Shown piece by piece: positions 8,398 to 16,849 of a stretch of DNA of 64,000 bases. The stretch spans positions 98,482 through 162,481 of the forward strand of contig NZ_JASBRN010000072.1 in NCBI RefSeq assembly GCF_030149505.1, read 5' to 3'. Under the pieces are notes generated by a model. That model made no database searches, had not been told where the DNA came from, and saw only the letters and a program-made list of their open reading frames with translations. Origin of the DNA: Nocardioides sp. (GTDB taxonomy: Bacteria > Actinomycetota > Actinomycetes > Propionibacteriales > Nocardioidaceae). Numbering within the stretch: the stretch's first letter is position 1; each line of letters starts with the position of its first letter. The position numbers and the translations under genes are program-made.

Positions 8398-9888
8398 ATG
8401 TCCACCAGCCCCCTCCTCGACGCGATCCGCGCCGCCAAGCAGCGCGAGGACGACGCCGCCCGGGAGCTGCTGATCGGAGTTGCCGAGTGGGCCGATGCGC
8501 ACACCACCGGTGCGCTGATGCCGGACCTGTACGGCACCTACTCCCACCCCGACGAAGAGGCCCTTCAGGTTGCTGAGGACGCGTGGGTCGCTCGGTTCGG
8601 GATGCCCGGTGCCGACACGATGCTCGAGCTCGCCGGCGCCGGTGCCCCCGAGGTCTCCGACTTCGCCGTCACCGAGCTCGCCACCGCCCTCGGCCGCAGC
8701 CGTGAGTCCGGCCGCCTCCTCGTCGGGGACGCCATCGAGGCCAAGCACCGCCTCCCGAAGGTTTGGGCCAGGCTCGTGGCTGGCCAGGTCACCGCATGGC
8801 GGGTCCGCCGCCTCGCGCAGGCCACCCGAGGGCTCTCCGCCGAGGCCGTGGCGTTCGTGGACGCCCAGGTCGCGCACGTCATCCACACCACCGGCCCCGC
8901 CACCGTCCACCGGTTGGTGCTCGAAGCAGCCGCTCGGTTCGATCCCGAGTCGGTCGAGGTCGCCGAGTGCGACACCCGCGCCAACCTCTACTTCGACCTC
9001 GACCTCGCATCCCCCGCCACCTCGGTCGGTGCGGCCTCCGCCGTCAGTGCCGACGGACTGCTCGACCGTGCCGACGCCGAGGACCTCGAAGCCGCGATCC
9101 GCCACATCGCCCACCAACTCCACCTCGACGGCTCCACCGACGACCTCGCGGTGCGCCGCGCGAAGGCACTGGGCTACCTCGCCCGCGGCCAAGACCTCCT
9201 CCCCGACACCCACCCCGAGGCGACTGAGGCCGAGGCGACTGACCCCGAGGCGACGCAGGATGGTCGAGCAGCGAGCGCCAGCGAGCGTCGTCGAGACCGC
9301 GCAACCGACGCACCCACCGGCCCCGGCACCCGTCCCGACCCCCGCCCGACTCCCCGCCGGGTCGTGGTCCTCACCGTCCACCTGAGCGACGCCGCGTTGA
9401 CCGGCGCCCCGCAGATCGACCCCGTCACCGGCACCCTCGGACTCAACCTCGCCCGCCTCGACAACCACCGCCAGCTCCTGACCGCCGACGCTGTCCGCGA
9501 CTGGTGCGGCACCCCCGGCACCCAGGTCATCGTCAAGCCCGTCATCGACCTCCACGACACCGTCGCAGTGTCCTCCTACGAGGTCCCCGACCGCATCGCC
9601 GCACGGGTCAGGCTGGCCAGGACGACCTGCTCCTTCCCCCACTGCAACCGACCAGCCGAGACCGCCGACCTCGACCACACCGTCGAGTACTCCGACACCG
9701 GCCCGCCGGACCAGACGTCGACCGACAACCTGGCCCCGCTCTGTCGCCACGACCACCGCGCCAAGACCCACCCCTCACCAGCAGGGACACCCTGGCGAGT
9801 CACCGGACTCAGTCCAGGCCACTGGCTCTGGACCAGCCCCCACAGCCAGCACTACCTCGTCCACCCCGACGGCACCACCCCACTCTGA
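8398..9888 (+). CDS. DUF222 / HNH endonuclease (13E12-type) protein
   Basis: 496 residues from ATG at 8398. The N-terminal two thirds is the helical DUF222 domain typical of actinobacterial '13E12' proteins; the C-terminus (about 410-465) is an HNH nuclease: CSFPHCNRP, then DLDHTVEY, then NLAPLCRHDHRAKTH. Both zinc Cys pairs and the catalytic His are present. The linker (about 275-300) contains a three-fold PEAT-like tandem repeat followed directly by an in-frame copy of the palindromic DNA repeat (9261-9298). An SOS box covers its promoter. The role is unknown; such genes are multicopy in many actinomycetes and may act in DNA repair or as a mobile nuclease. Confidence 0.88.
   Translation: MSTSPLLDAIRAAKQREDDAARELLIGVAEWADAHTTGALMPDLYGTYSHPDEEALQVAEDAWVARFGMPGADTMLELAGAGAPEVSDFAVTELATALGRSRESGRLLVGDAIEAKHRLPKVWARLVAGQVTAWRVRRLAQATRGLSAEAVAFVDAQVAHVIHTTGPATVHRLVLEAAARFDPESVEVAECDTRANLYFDLDLASPATSVGAASAVSADGLLDRADAEDLEAAIRHIAHQLHLDGSTDDLAVRRAKALGYLARGQDLLPDTHPEATEAEATDPEATQDGRAASASERRRDRATDAPTGPGTRPDPRPTPRRVVVLTVHLSDAALTGAPQIDPVTGTLGLNLARLDNHRQLLTADAVRDWCGTPGTQVIVKPVIDLHDTVAVSSYEVPDRIAARVRLARTTCSFPHCNRPAETADLDHTVEYSDTGPPDQTSTDNLAPLCRHDHRAKTHPSPAGTPWRVTGLSPGHWLWTSPHSQHYLVHPDGTTPL
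9261..9298 (+). repeat. Palindromic repeat inserted in frame within the HNH gene
   Basis: The sequence begins TGGTCGAGCAGCGAGCG and ends GCGTCGTCGAGACC, the same element as at 8075-8118. It encodes part of the variable linker (GRAASASERRRDRA) between DUF222 and HNH and keeps the frame. Just before it, 9217-9258, the unit CCGAGGCGACTGA is repeated about three times. Confidence 0.75.
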
Positions 9889-10209
9889 GCCCCACCGCCT
9901 GACCCTGTTGACAGCCCGACCACCACCCCGTGGCCGGGCTACCAGCACGCCCACCCCCTCGCCGCCAACGGCCCGGCGATCAGACCCCCCAGGGTGGAGG
10001 TCCCCTCCGGCACCAGGCGCCGGACACCACCTCCAGCTACGTCGCTCTCCTCGGATGACAGCGAGGCGACCGGCCGGGCAGGCGTGCGCGCGGCTGGGCG
10101 GGCTCGGGCGCATCCGGCTGTGCACAACTGCCGACCGCACACCGGTGCCAGCCGGTGGCGACAACGGCCCGCGCACTCGTCGGCCCGGCGGGACGGCGGG
10201 CAGCGACGC
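9889..10209. other. Intergenic gap between the convergent HNH and pth genes
   Basis: 321 bases between the stop of the HNH gene (plus) and that of pth (minus). I find no gene with a plausible protein, no RNA gene and no strong terminator, only short GC-rich inverted repeats such as GGCCGGGC/GCCCGGC that are expected at this composition. Confidence 0.5.
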
Positions 10210-10812
10210 TCAGCTGTTGAAGCGCTGCTGGGTCTTCTCCAGCCCGTCGGAGACGAGCGACTCGACCGCGTCGGCGGCGGTGTCGACCACGAAGGGCAGG
10301 ACCTTGCGCTCGGCCGAGGAGTAGTCCGACAGCACGAAGTCGGCGACCTCCTGGCGACCCGGGGGGCGGCCGATGCCGACCCGCACCCGGTGGAAGTCGC
10401 CGGTGCCGAGGGACGAGCGCATGGACTTCAGCCCGTTGTGGCCGTTGTCGCCGCCGCCGAGCTTGACCCGCATCGTGTCGAAGGCGATGTCGAGCTCGTC
10501 GTGGATCGCCACGACCTGGGCGGGGGCGACCTTGTAGAAGGTGGCCAGGGCCTTCACCGGCCCGCCGACCTCGTTCATGTAGCAACGCGGACGGGCCAGG
10601 ACCACCCGCGGCCCGGGGACGCCGGGCGGGGTCAGCCGGCCCTCGACGACGTCGGCGCGGCCGGACTTGTGGGCCCGGAAGCCCGAGCCCATCCGCCGGG
10701 CCAGCTCGTCGGTGACCATGTAGCCGATGTTGTGCCGATGACCGGCATAGCTCGGGCCCGGGTTCCCCAGCCCGACGACCAGCCACACGTCAGTGGTCGA
10801 GTCGTCGCTCAT
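10210..10812 (-). CDS. pth: Peptidyl-tRNA hydrolase
   Basis: 200 residues. It frees tRNA from peptidyl-tRNAs that drop off the ribosome. The family motifs are complete: [20 protein letters not shown] with the catalytic His in [16 protein letters not shown] (Asn), IHDELDI (catalytic Asp) and [12 protein letters not shown] (Asn). ATG at 10812 is chosen because the core begins six residues later; a GTG 36 bases upstream is less likely. It lies 52 bases after rplY, the arrangement seen in other actinobacteria (rplY-pth). Confidence 0.97.
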   Translation of the reverse strand: MSDDSTTDVWLVVGLGNPGPSYAGHRHNIGYMVTDELARRMGSGFRAHKSGRADVVEGRLTPPGVPGPRVVLARPRCYMNEVGGPVKALATFYKVAPAQVVAIHDELDIAFDTMRVKLGGGDNGHNGLKSMRSSLGTGDFHRVRVGIGRPPGRQEVADFVLSDYSSAERKVLPFVVDTAADAVESLVSDGLEKTQQRFNS

Positions 10813-10864
10813 CTGGGGATCCCGGGCCCGTCTGCTCAGAAACCGCACGAAGTGACGGGGTGCG

Positions 10865-11533
10865 TCACTCGGAGTCGGCGTCGCCCTCGGTCGACTCGGC
10901 CGGAGCGTCGGCGGCGTCCTCGTCGGACTCCTCGCGCTCGATGCCGGCCTCGGCCTCGGCCTCCTCCAGCTCGGCCTCGAGGGCCTCGGCGGAGACCTGC
11001 TGGGCGACGTTGACCACGAGGGTCTCGGGGTCGGTCAGCAGGGTGGTGCCCGAGGGGAGCGAGAGGTCCGAGGCGTGGATGAGGGTGCCGGCCTCGGCGC
11101 CCTCGACGGAGACCTCGAAGGACTCGGGGATGTGGGTGGCCTCGGCCTCGACGGAGACGGTGGCGTTCTCGGTGACGACCAGGGTGTCGGGGCCGGCCTC
11201 GCCGACCACCACGACGGGGACGTCGACGGTGACCTTCTCGCCGCGCTTGACCGCGACGAAGTCCACGTGCTCGAGCACGCGGCGGATCGGGTCGACCTGG
11301 ACCTGCTTGGTCAGCGCCAGCTGGGTCGTGCCGTCGATGTCGAGCTCCAGCAGCGCGTTGGCGCCACCGTGCTTGAGGGCCATCATCGTGTCGTGGCCCG
11401 GCAGGGTCAGGTGCTGCGGCTCGCCACCCTGCGAGTAGACGACGGCGGGCACCTTGTGCTCGCGACGGATGCGGCGGGCGGCGCCCTTGCCGAACTCGGT
11501 GCGGACCTCGGCGGTGATCTTCTCGCTGGACAT
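10865..11533 (-). CDS. rplY: 50S ribosomal protein L25 / general stress protein Ctc
   Basis: 222 residues. The N-terminal 95 residues form the 5S rRNA-binding L25 domain ([25 protein letters not shown] starts within it), followed by the TL5/Ctc C-terminal domain up to about residue 185 and an acidic Glu/Asp/Ala tail of about 35 residues, typical of actinobacterial L25. ATG at 11533 is preceded by GAGGAG. A 264-base divergent gap separates it from pepN. Confidence 0.96.
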   Translation of the reverse strand: MSSEKITAEVRTEFGKGAARRIRREHKVPAVVYSQGGEPQHLTLPGHDTMMALKHGGANALLELDIDGTTQLALTKQVQVDPIRRVLEHVDFVAVKRGEKVTVDVPVVVVGEAGPDTLVVTENATVSVEAEATHIPESFEVSVEGAEAGTLIHASDLSLPSGTTLLTDPETLVVNVAQQVSAEALEAELEEAEAEAGIEREESDEDAADAPAESTEGDADSE

Positions 11534-11797
11534 GCGCTCTCCTCGTGCTGCGGTGCTGCTGACGTGTCGGGGTGTGGTGCGGGGCCGTGCGTGACGTGTG
11601 GGAGCCGGGCGGGCCAGGGGCGGACGCAACAGCGCCGCGCTCCCGGTGGTGACGAGGCAGCGCGGCGCGATCTCCGCCCTGTCGATCACGGAGCCCCGCG
11701 ACCTTGTCGGACCGCGCGCTCCCTCGCCGAGGCAACCGCACCAGTCTAGGTCGGCCCGCAGGCGAAGGCGAATCGGTGACCGCCCTACGGTGGGCCC

Positions 11798-14239
11798 ATG
11801 TCGCTCACGCTGGCCGAGGCCCGGGACCGCGCCGCCACCGTCGAGGTCGCCTCCTACGCGATCGACCTCGACCTGACCGGCTGGGAGCGGGGTCGCTACG
11901 CCTGCACCACCACGGTCCGGTTCACCGCGACGACGCCCTCGACCTTCCTCGAGCTCACGGCCGCCACGGACGTCACCGTCGACGGCGCCCACCCGCTCAC
12001 CTGGACGTACGACGGTCGCCGCATCCATCTGGAGGGCCTGCCGGTCGGGGAGCCGGTCGAGGTGGTCGTCCACGCCGAGGTGCCCTACGTCAGCGACGGC
12101 GACGGCATGCACCTCATGACCGACCCGGAGGACGGCGAGACCTACGTCTCGGCGTACCTCTCCCTCGACGTGGCGCAGCGGGTCCTCCCCTGCTTCGACC
12201 AGCCCGACCTCAAGGCGACCTTCGACCTGGCGGTGACGGCCGACCCGCGGTGGACCGTGCTCGCCAACGGCCGGGTGCGCGAGCACGACGAGGCCGCGGG
12301 ACGCTGGCGGTTCGCGACCACGCCCCGCATCTGTCCCAGCCTCTTCGTGGTGTGCGCGGGGCCGTGGCACTCGGTGACCTGGGAGCACGCGGGGCTGCCC
12401 TTCGGCTGGCACGCGCGCGCCTCGCTCGCCGCCGAGCTCGACCGCGACGCCCAGGAGCTGCAGCGCACGACGGAGGCCTGCTTCGACCACTACGCCACGC
12501 TCTTCGACCAGCCCTACGCCTTCGACTCCTACGACCAGCTCTTCGGGCCCGGCCACAACTGGGGCGCGATGGAGACGCCCGGCTGCGTCACCTACCGCGA
12601 CGAGCTGCTGCCGCGCGGGCGGATCACCGAGGACCAGCGCGCGCGCCGCGCGACGGTGATCGCCCACGAGATGGCGCACATGTGGTTCGGCAACCTGGTG
12701 ACGATGCGCTGGTGGGAGGACACCTGGCTCAACGAGTCCTTCGCCGACTACATGGGTTACCGGGTCGCCGAGGACGGCGCCGGGTTCGCCGAGACGCTCG
12801 TGGTGCACGAGTCCTCCCGCAAGCCGAGCGCCTACACCGCCGACGAGCGCCGCTCCACGCACCCGGTGGCGCCGGCGCCCGAGGACGTCCCCGACGTCGA
12901 CTCGGCCTTCGCCAACTTCGACGCCATCTCCTACTCCAAGGGCAACTCCTGCCTGCGCCAGCTGGTCACCTGGCTCGGCGACGAGGACTTCCTGGCGGGG
13001 GTGAACGCCCACCTCACGCGGCACGCCTTCGGCAACGCCACGCTCGACGACCTCGTGTCGGCGCTCGACGCGGTCTCGCCGCGCGACGTCCGGGGCTGGG
13101 CCGAGGTGTGGCTGCGCAGGCCCGGCTTCGACACCCTGACCGTGCGCCGCGACCCCTGCGGCACGCCGGTGCTCGAGCGGGACGGGGTGCGTCCGCACCG
13201 CTTCACCGTCACGGCGTACGCCGAGGACGGCACCGTCGCCGGGGAGCGGCTCGTCGACCTCGACGACTCCCCCGTCCCCCTTCCGGAGTGGTCGGGCCTG
13301 GCCGTCGTCCCCAACAGCCGTGGCGAGTCGTTCGTGCGGCTGCGCCTCGACGAGCACTCCTCCGCCCTGGTGCACCGACGTCTCGCCGACGTCGGCGACG
13401 ACCTGCTGCGCACGGTGCTGTGGGCCCACTGCTTCGACGAGGTCCGCACCGGGGCCCTCCCCGTGGCGGCGTACGCCGACCTGGTGGCCGCCCACCTGCC
13501 CCGCGAGCCGCACGCAGCGCTCGTGGCCGCCGTGCTCGACCGCACCCTCGGACCGGTCCGCACCAGGGTCGCCACCGCCGACGCCGTGCCGGCCCTCGCC
13601 GACGCCGTGGCCGCCGCCTGCGCCGCCGGTCTCTCGGTTGGCCCCGGCGCCGAGGACGAGCAGGTGGCCATCGCCCTGGTCCGCGGTCTGGTGTCCACGA
13701 CCCGCGACCCCTCACTGCTGGAGCGCTGGCTCGCCGCCGGCCGCACGGACACCGGTCCGGTCGGCGGGGTCGACCTCGACCCGTCCCTGCGCTGGTCGGC
13801 CCTCGCCCGCCTGGCCGCGCTCGGCGCCGTCGACGGCGACCGGCTCGAGGCCGAGCGGGTCGCCGACGGCTCCTTCGCCGGCGACCTCGGCGCCGCCTGC
13901 GCGCTGGCCGCCCGCCCCACCGCCGAGGCCAAGGCCTCCGCGTGGGGGCAGATGACCGAGCCGGAGGTGTCCAACCGGCTCTTCGAGTCCCTCGCCCACG
14001 GCCTCTGGGACGCCGAGCGGCCCGACCTCTGCGCGCCGTACGTCGACGCCTACCTCGACGCCGCTCCTGACATCGCGCGCCGCCGCGGCCAGGGCTTCAG
14101 CCTGGTGCTCGGCCGCAACGCCTTCCCCGCCCTGACCCTCACCGACGCCCAGCGGTCACGACTGGCGGAGGTGCTGGCCGGTGACGTGCCCACCGTCCTG
14201 GCGCGTCAGTGGAACGACGCGCTGGACGACCTGGGCTGA
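11798..14239 (+). CDS. pepN: Aminopeptidase N (M1 family zinc metallopeptidase)
   Basis: 813 residues, close to the actinobacterial PepN length. It removes N-terminal residues from peptides in the cytoplasm. The exopeptidase motif GAMETPG (about residue 256) and the zinc site HEMAHMWFG at residues 290-298 with the third ligand Glu in LNESFADY (about 313) are intact. The C-terminal ERAP1-like helical region runs from about 520 to the end. GAMET replaces the more usual GAMEN, a change common in actinobacterial members. No signal peptide. It is transcribed alone and sits where the rplY-prs junction is usually found. Confidence 0.95.
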   Translation: MSLTLAEARDRAATVEVASYAIDLDLTGWERGRYACTTTVRFTATTPSTFLELTAATDVTVDGAHPLTWTYDGRRIHLEGLPVGEPVEVVVHAEVPYVSDGDGMHLMTDPEDGETYVSAYLSLDVAQRVLPCFDQPDLKATFDLAVTADPRWTVLANGRVREHDEAAGRWRFATTPRICPSLFVVCAGPWHSVTWEHAGLPFGWHARASLAAELDRDAQELQRTTEACFDHYATLFDQPYAFDSYDQLFGPGHNWGAMETPGCVTYRDELLPRGRITEDQRARRATVIAHEMAHMWFGNLVTMRWWEDTWLNESFADYMGYRVAEDGAGFAETLVVHESSRKPSAYTADERRSTHPVAPAPEDVPDVDSAFANFDAISYSKGNSCLRQLVTWLGDEDFLAGVNAHLTRHAFGNATLDDLVSALDAVSPRDVRGWAEVWLRRPGFDTLTVRRDPCGTPVLERDGVRPHRFTVTAYAEDGTVAGERLVDLDDSPVPLPEWSGLAVVPNSRGESFVRLRLDEHSSALVHRRLADVGDDLLRTVLWAHCFDEVRTGALPVAAYADLVAAHLPREPHAALVAAVLDRTLGPVRTRVATADAVPALADAVAAACAAGLSVGPGAEDEQVAIALVRGLVSTTRDPSLLERWLAAGRTDTGPVGGVDLDPSLRWSALARLAALGAVDGDRLEAERVADGSFAGDLGAACALAARPTAEAKASAWGQMTEPEVSNRLFESLAHGLWDAERPDLCAPYVDAYLDAAPDIARRRGQGFSLVLGRNAFPALTLTDAQRSRLAEVLAGDVPTVLARQWNDALDDLG

Positions 14240-14258
14240 GGGTCCGGAGGGGCTCGGT

Positions 14259-15113
14259 TCAGGCCAGCGCCTCCTCGACCGCCTGGCGCAGGTCGGTGGC
14301 CGGGCGGCCGAGCAGTGTCTCGAGGTCGGTCGTCGGGACCAGCAGCTCGCCGGCAGCGATGCCCCTGTCGACATCGGCGAGCACGGCATCCATCGGGGCG
14401 GGCACGCCGGCGCCGGCGAGGATCTGCTGGAGCTGCTCGACCGGCACGTCGGTGTAGGTGATCTCCTGGCCGATGGTCTCGCCGATGACCGCGGCGACCT
14501 CGGCCAGCGTGTGGGCCTCGCCGCCGAGTTCGTAGACCTTCCCCAGGTGGCCGTCGGTGGTGAGCACCACGGCCGCCGCCTCGGCGTACTCGCGGCGCGG
14601 GGCGAGGGAGACCCGCCCCTCGCCGGCGGCTCCGACCATCCCGTGAGCCCGGTAGGTCTCGACCTGGGCGGTGTAGTTCTCGACGTACCACGCGTTGCGC
14701 AGCACGGTGTGCGGCACGCCTGAGGTCTCGAGCAGCTCCTCGGTGGTGGCGTGGTCGGCCAGGAGCTGCACCGACGAGCCCCGCGCGTGCGGGCCCGAGG
14801 TGTAGACGAGCTGCTCGACACCGGCCTCGCGTGCGGCCTCGACGACCCTGCGGTGCTGCTCGACGCGGCCGGGCTCGGTCCCGGACACCAGCAGCACGGC
14901 GGCGGCGCCGCGCACGGCGTCGGCGACGGCTGCCTCGTCGTCGCGGTCGACTCGGAGGACCTGCACGCCACGATCGGCGAGGTCGGCGAGCCGCTCCGTG
15001 GCGCGCCCGGTGGCGCGGATGTCGGAGGGGGCGACGCCGCGCTCGAGAAGCGCCTCGACCGTGAGGCGTCCGAGGTGGCCGGTGGCTCCGATGACGGTGA
15101 TGGTGCGGGACAT
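14259..15113 (-). CDS. NmrA/QorB-like NAD(P)H-binding atypical SDR reductase
   Basis: 284 residues; ATG at 15113 gives MSRTITVIGATGHLGRLT, with the Rossmann motif GATGxxG at residues 9-15. A longer start (15194) adds a segment crossing the operators and is unlikely. The sequence follows the NmrA/QOR2 pattern (YTSGPHARGSS, LRNAWYVENYT), so it probably reduces a quinone or other electrophile with NAD(P)H. It is divergent from an HxlR-type regulator across two palindromes, the same set-up as redox-sensing QorR/YodB systems, so induction by quinone or thiol stress is a reasonable inference. Exact substrate unknown. Confidence 0.85.
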   Translation of the reverse strand: MSRTITVIGATGHLGRLTVEALLERGVAPSDIRATGRATERLADLADRGVQVLRVDRDDEAAVADAVRGAAAVLLVSGTEPGRVEQHRRVVEAAREAGVEQLVYTSGPHARGSSVQLLADHATTEELLETSGVPHTVLRNAWYVENYTAQVETYRAHGMVGAAGEGRVSLAPRREYAEAAAVVLTTDGHLGKVYELGGEAHTLAEVAAVIGETIGQEITYTDVPVEQLQQILAGAGVPAPMDAVLADVDRGIAAGELLVPTTDLETLLGRPATDLRQAVEEALA

Positions 15114-15170
15114 GGGTGGTTCCTCTCGTGGGTGACGCTGACACCCGCACCAACCGGACCCAGCAGCCGT

Positions 15171-15205
15171 TACTTCCCTATCGGAAGTAGGCACCTTGAA
15201 GTGCC
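15171..15205. promoter_or_regulatory. Two palindromic operators between the reductase and HxlR genes
   Basis: Site 1 is TACTTCC (15171-15177), five bases, GGAAGTA (15183-15189): a perfect 7-base inverted repeat. Site 2 is GGCAC (15190-15194), six bases, GTGCC (15201-15205). They abut in the 118-base divergent gap between starts 15113 and 15232. Paired dyads of this size fit a dimeric winged-helix regulator such as the adjacent HxlR protein controlling both promoters. Confidence 0.7.
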
Positions 15206-15231
15206 GCGGTTACCTGAGGGATAGTGAGGGC

Positions 15232-15600
15232 GTGAGCACGGCACCGATCGCGGACCCCTACGCCGCCGCCTGCCCGACGCGCACGGTCCTGGACCGGATC
15301 GGCGACCGCTGGACGGTACTGGTCCTCCTGCTGCTCGCCGAGCGCACCTGCCGGTTCACCGAGCTGCAGCGCCGGATCGAGGGCGTGAGCCCGAAGGTGC
15401 TGACCCAGGTGCTGCGCGCGCTCGAGCGCGACGGCCTGGTCACCCGCGAGGTGCACGCGGAGGTGCCCCCGCGGGTGGAGTACAGCCTCACGTCGCTCGG
15501 CGGCACGCTGGTGCAGGCCGTCGCCGGGCTCGACGCGTGGGCGCGCGCCCACATCGACGAGGTGGAGCGGTCGCGGGCGGCGTACGACGCTCGCGCCTGA
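15232..15600 (+). CDS. HxlR-family winged-helix transcriptional regulator
   Basis: 122 residues from GTG at 15232, preceded by GAGGG. The HxlR (DUF24) pattern is complete: ACPTRTVLDRIGDRWTVLVL near residues 12-31, then the recognition helix in RRIEGVSPKVLTQVLRALERDGLVTREV and the wing RVEYSLTSLG. The single N-terminal Cys (in ACPTR) is at the position used as a redox sensor in YodB/QorR proteins, so it may derepress the neighbouring reductase on quinone or thiol stress. An upstream start at 15196 lies in operator 2 and is not favoured. Confidence 0.88.
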   Translation: MSTAPIADPYAAACPTRTVLDRIGDRWTVLVLLLLAERTCRFTELQRRIEGVSPKVLTQVLRALERDGLVTREVHAEVPPRVEYSLTSLGGTLVQAVAGLDAWARAHIDEVERSRAAYDARA

Positions 15601-15627
15601 CGTCAGGGCGCGCAGGCGCCGGGGGCA

Positions 15628-15798
15628 GCCTCAGCCTGGATCCACCGATGGTCGCCGTCGCGAGCGGCACCAGGTGGGTGGCCTGGCAAGGCGCCCGACG
15701 CGAAGGCCTGCTGGATGCCCGTCGAGCGTCGGCAACGCAGCCAGGGCGCCCAGCTGGTGTCGCGCAGCAGGCGAGAATCGGTGGATCCAGGCTCAGGC
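15628..15798. repeat. 171-bp imperfect palindrome overlapping the prs stop codon
   Basis: The terminal arms 15628-15649 and 15777-15798 are inverted copies over 22 bases with one mismatch (core CCTGGATCCACCGAT). Inside, further segments pair: GGCACCAGG near 15666 with CCAGCTGGTGTCG near 15750, and CCGACGC near 15694 with GCGTCGG near 15725. The whole element can fold into one long hairpin. The right arm contains the prs TGA (15795-15793), so the element joins the gene end directly. It fills the convergent gap between hxlR and prs. It could be a bidirectional terminator, but its length and near-perfect ends look more like a MITE-type or REP-type repeat. Confidence 0.75.
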
Positions 15799-16773
15799 GT
15801 GCCCGTCGAACATGGACGTGACCGACCCGTCCTCGAAGACCTCACGGATGGCCCGGGCCACGAGCGGGGAGATCGAGAGGATCGTCAGCTTGTCGAAGCG
15901 ACGGTCCTCGGGGATCGGCAGCGTGTTGGTGACGATCACCTCGACCGCCGAGCAGTTCTTGAGGCGGTCGACGGCGGGGTCGGAGAGGATCGCGTGGGTC
16001 GCGGCGATGATCACGCCCGCGGCACCGTCGGCGACCAGGGCCTCGGCGGCCTTCACGATCGTGCCGCCGGTGTCGATCATGTCGTCGGTCAGCACGCAGA
16101 TCTTGCCGGCGACCTCACCGACGACGCGGTTGGCGACGGTCTCGTTGGGCCGGTCGGTGCGACGGGTCTTGTGGATGAAGGCCAGCGGGGCGCCGCCGAG
16201 CTTGGCCGACCAGCGCTCGGCGACCTTGATCCGGCCGGCGTCGGGGGAGACGACGCACAGCGGCTGGTGGCCGTACTTCTCCATGACGTAGTCGGTGAGG
16301 ATCGGCAGCGCCATCAGGTGGTCGACGGGGCCGTCGAAGTAGCCCTGGATCTGGTCGGCGTGCCGGTCGATGGCGATCAGCCGGTCGGCGCCGGCGGTCT
16401 TGAACAGGTCGGCCATCAGCCGGGCCGAGATCGGCTCGCGGCCGCGGTGCTTCTTGTCCTGGCGGGCGTAGCCGTAGAAGGGCATGACCACGGTGATCCG
16501 CTTGGCCGAGGCCCGCTTGAGGGCGTCGACCATGATGAGGTGCTCCATGATCCACTCGTTGATCGGAGCGGTGTGGCTCTGGATCACGAAGGCGTCGCAG
16601 CCGCGCACCGACTCCTCGTAGCGGACGTAGATCTCGGAGTTCGCGAACTCGTACGCCGAGGTCGGCACCAGGTCGGTGCCGAGCAGGTCCGCGACCTCCG
16701 CGGCCAGCTCGGGGTGCGCCCGTCCGCTGAAGACCATCAGGTTCTTCTCGGTGGTCTTCTTGTATCCGGTCAC
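15793..16773 (-). CDS. prs: Ribose-phosphate pyrophosphokinase (PRPP synthetase)
   Basis: 326 residues. It makes PRPP from ribose-5-phosphate and ATP for nucleotides, His, Trp and NAD. Visible motifs are FANSEIYVRYEESVRG near the N-terminus, the flexible-loop region YGYARQDKKHRGREPIS (ATP), the catalytic DRHADQIQGYF, and the PRPP loop VLTDDMIDTGGTI. Class I enzyme. It lies 76 bases after glmU, the conserved actinobacterial glmU-prs order. Its last codon and stop are inside the 171-bp palindrome. Confidence 0.97.
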   Translation of the reverse strand: MTGYKKTTEKNLMVFSGRAHPELAAEVADLLGTDLVPTSAYEFANSEIYVRYEESVRGCDAFVIQSHTAPINEWIMEHLIMVDALKRASAKRITVVMPFYGYARQDKKHRGREPISARLMADLFKTAGADRLIAIDRHADQIQGYFDGPVDHLMALPILTDYVMEKYGHQPLCVVSPDAGRIKVAERWSAKLGGAPLAFIHKTRRTDRPNETVANRVVGEVAGKICVLTDDMIDTGGTIVKAAEALVADGAAGVIIAATHAILSDPAVDRLKNCSAVEVIVTNTLPIPEDRRFDKLTILSISPLVARAIREVFEDGSVTSMFDGHA

Positions 16774-16849
16774 GTCGAGGTGCTCCTAGATGCCGGGAGA
16801 GGCGCCGCGGGGGTGGTGGGCGCCGCTGATTGTGCCCCTCGCGGGAGCC

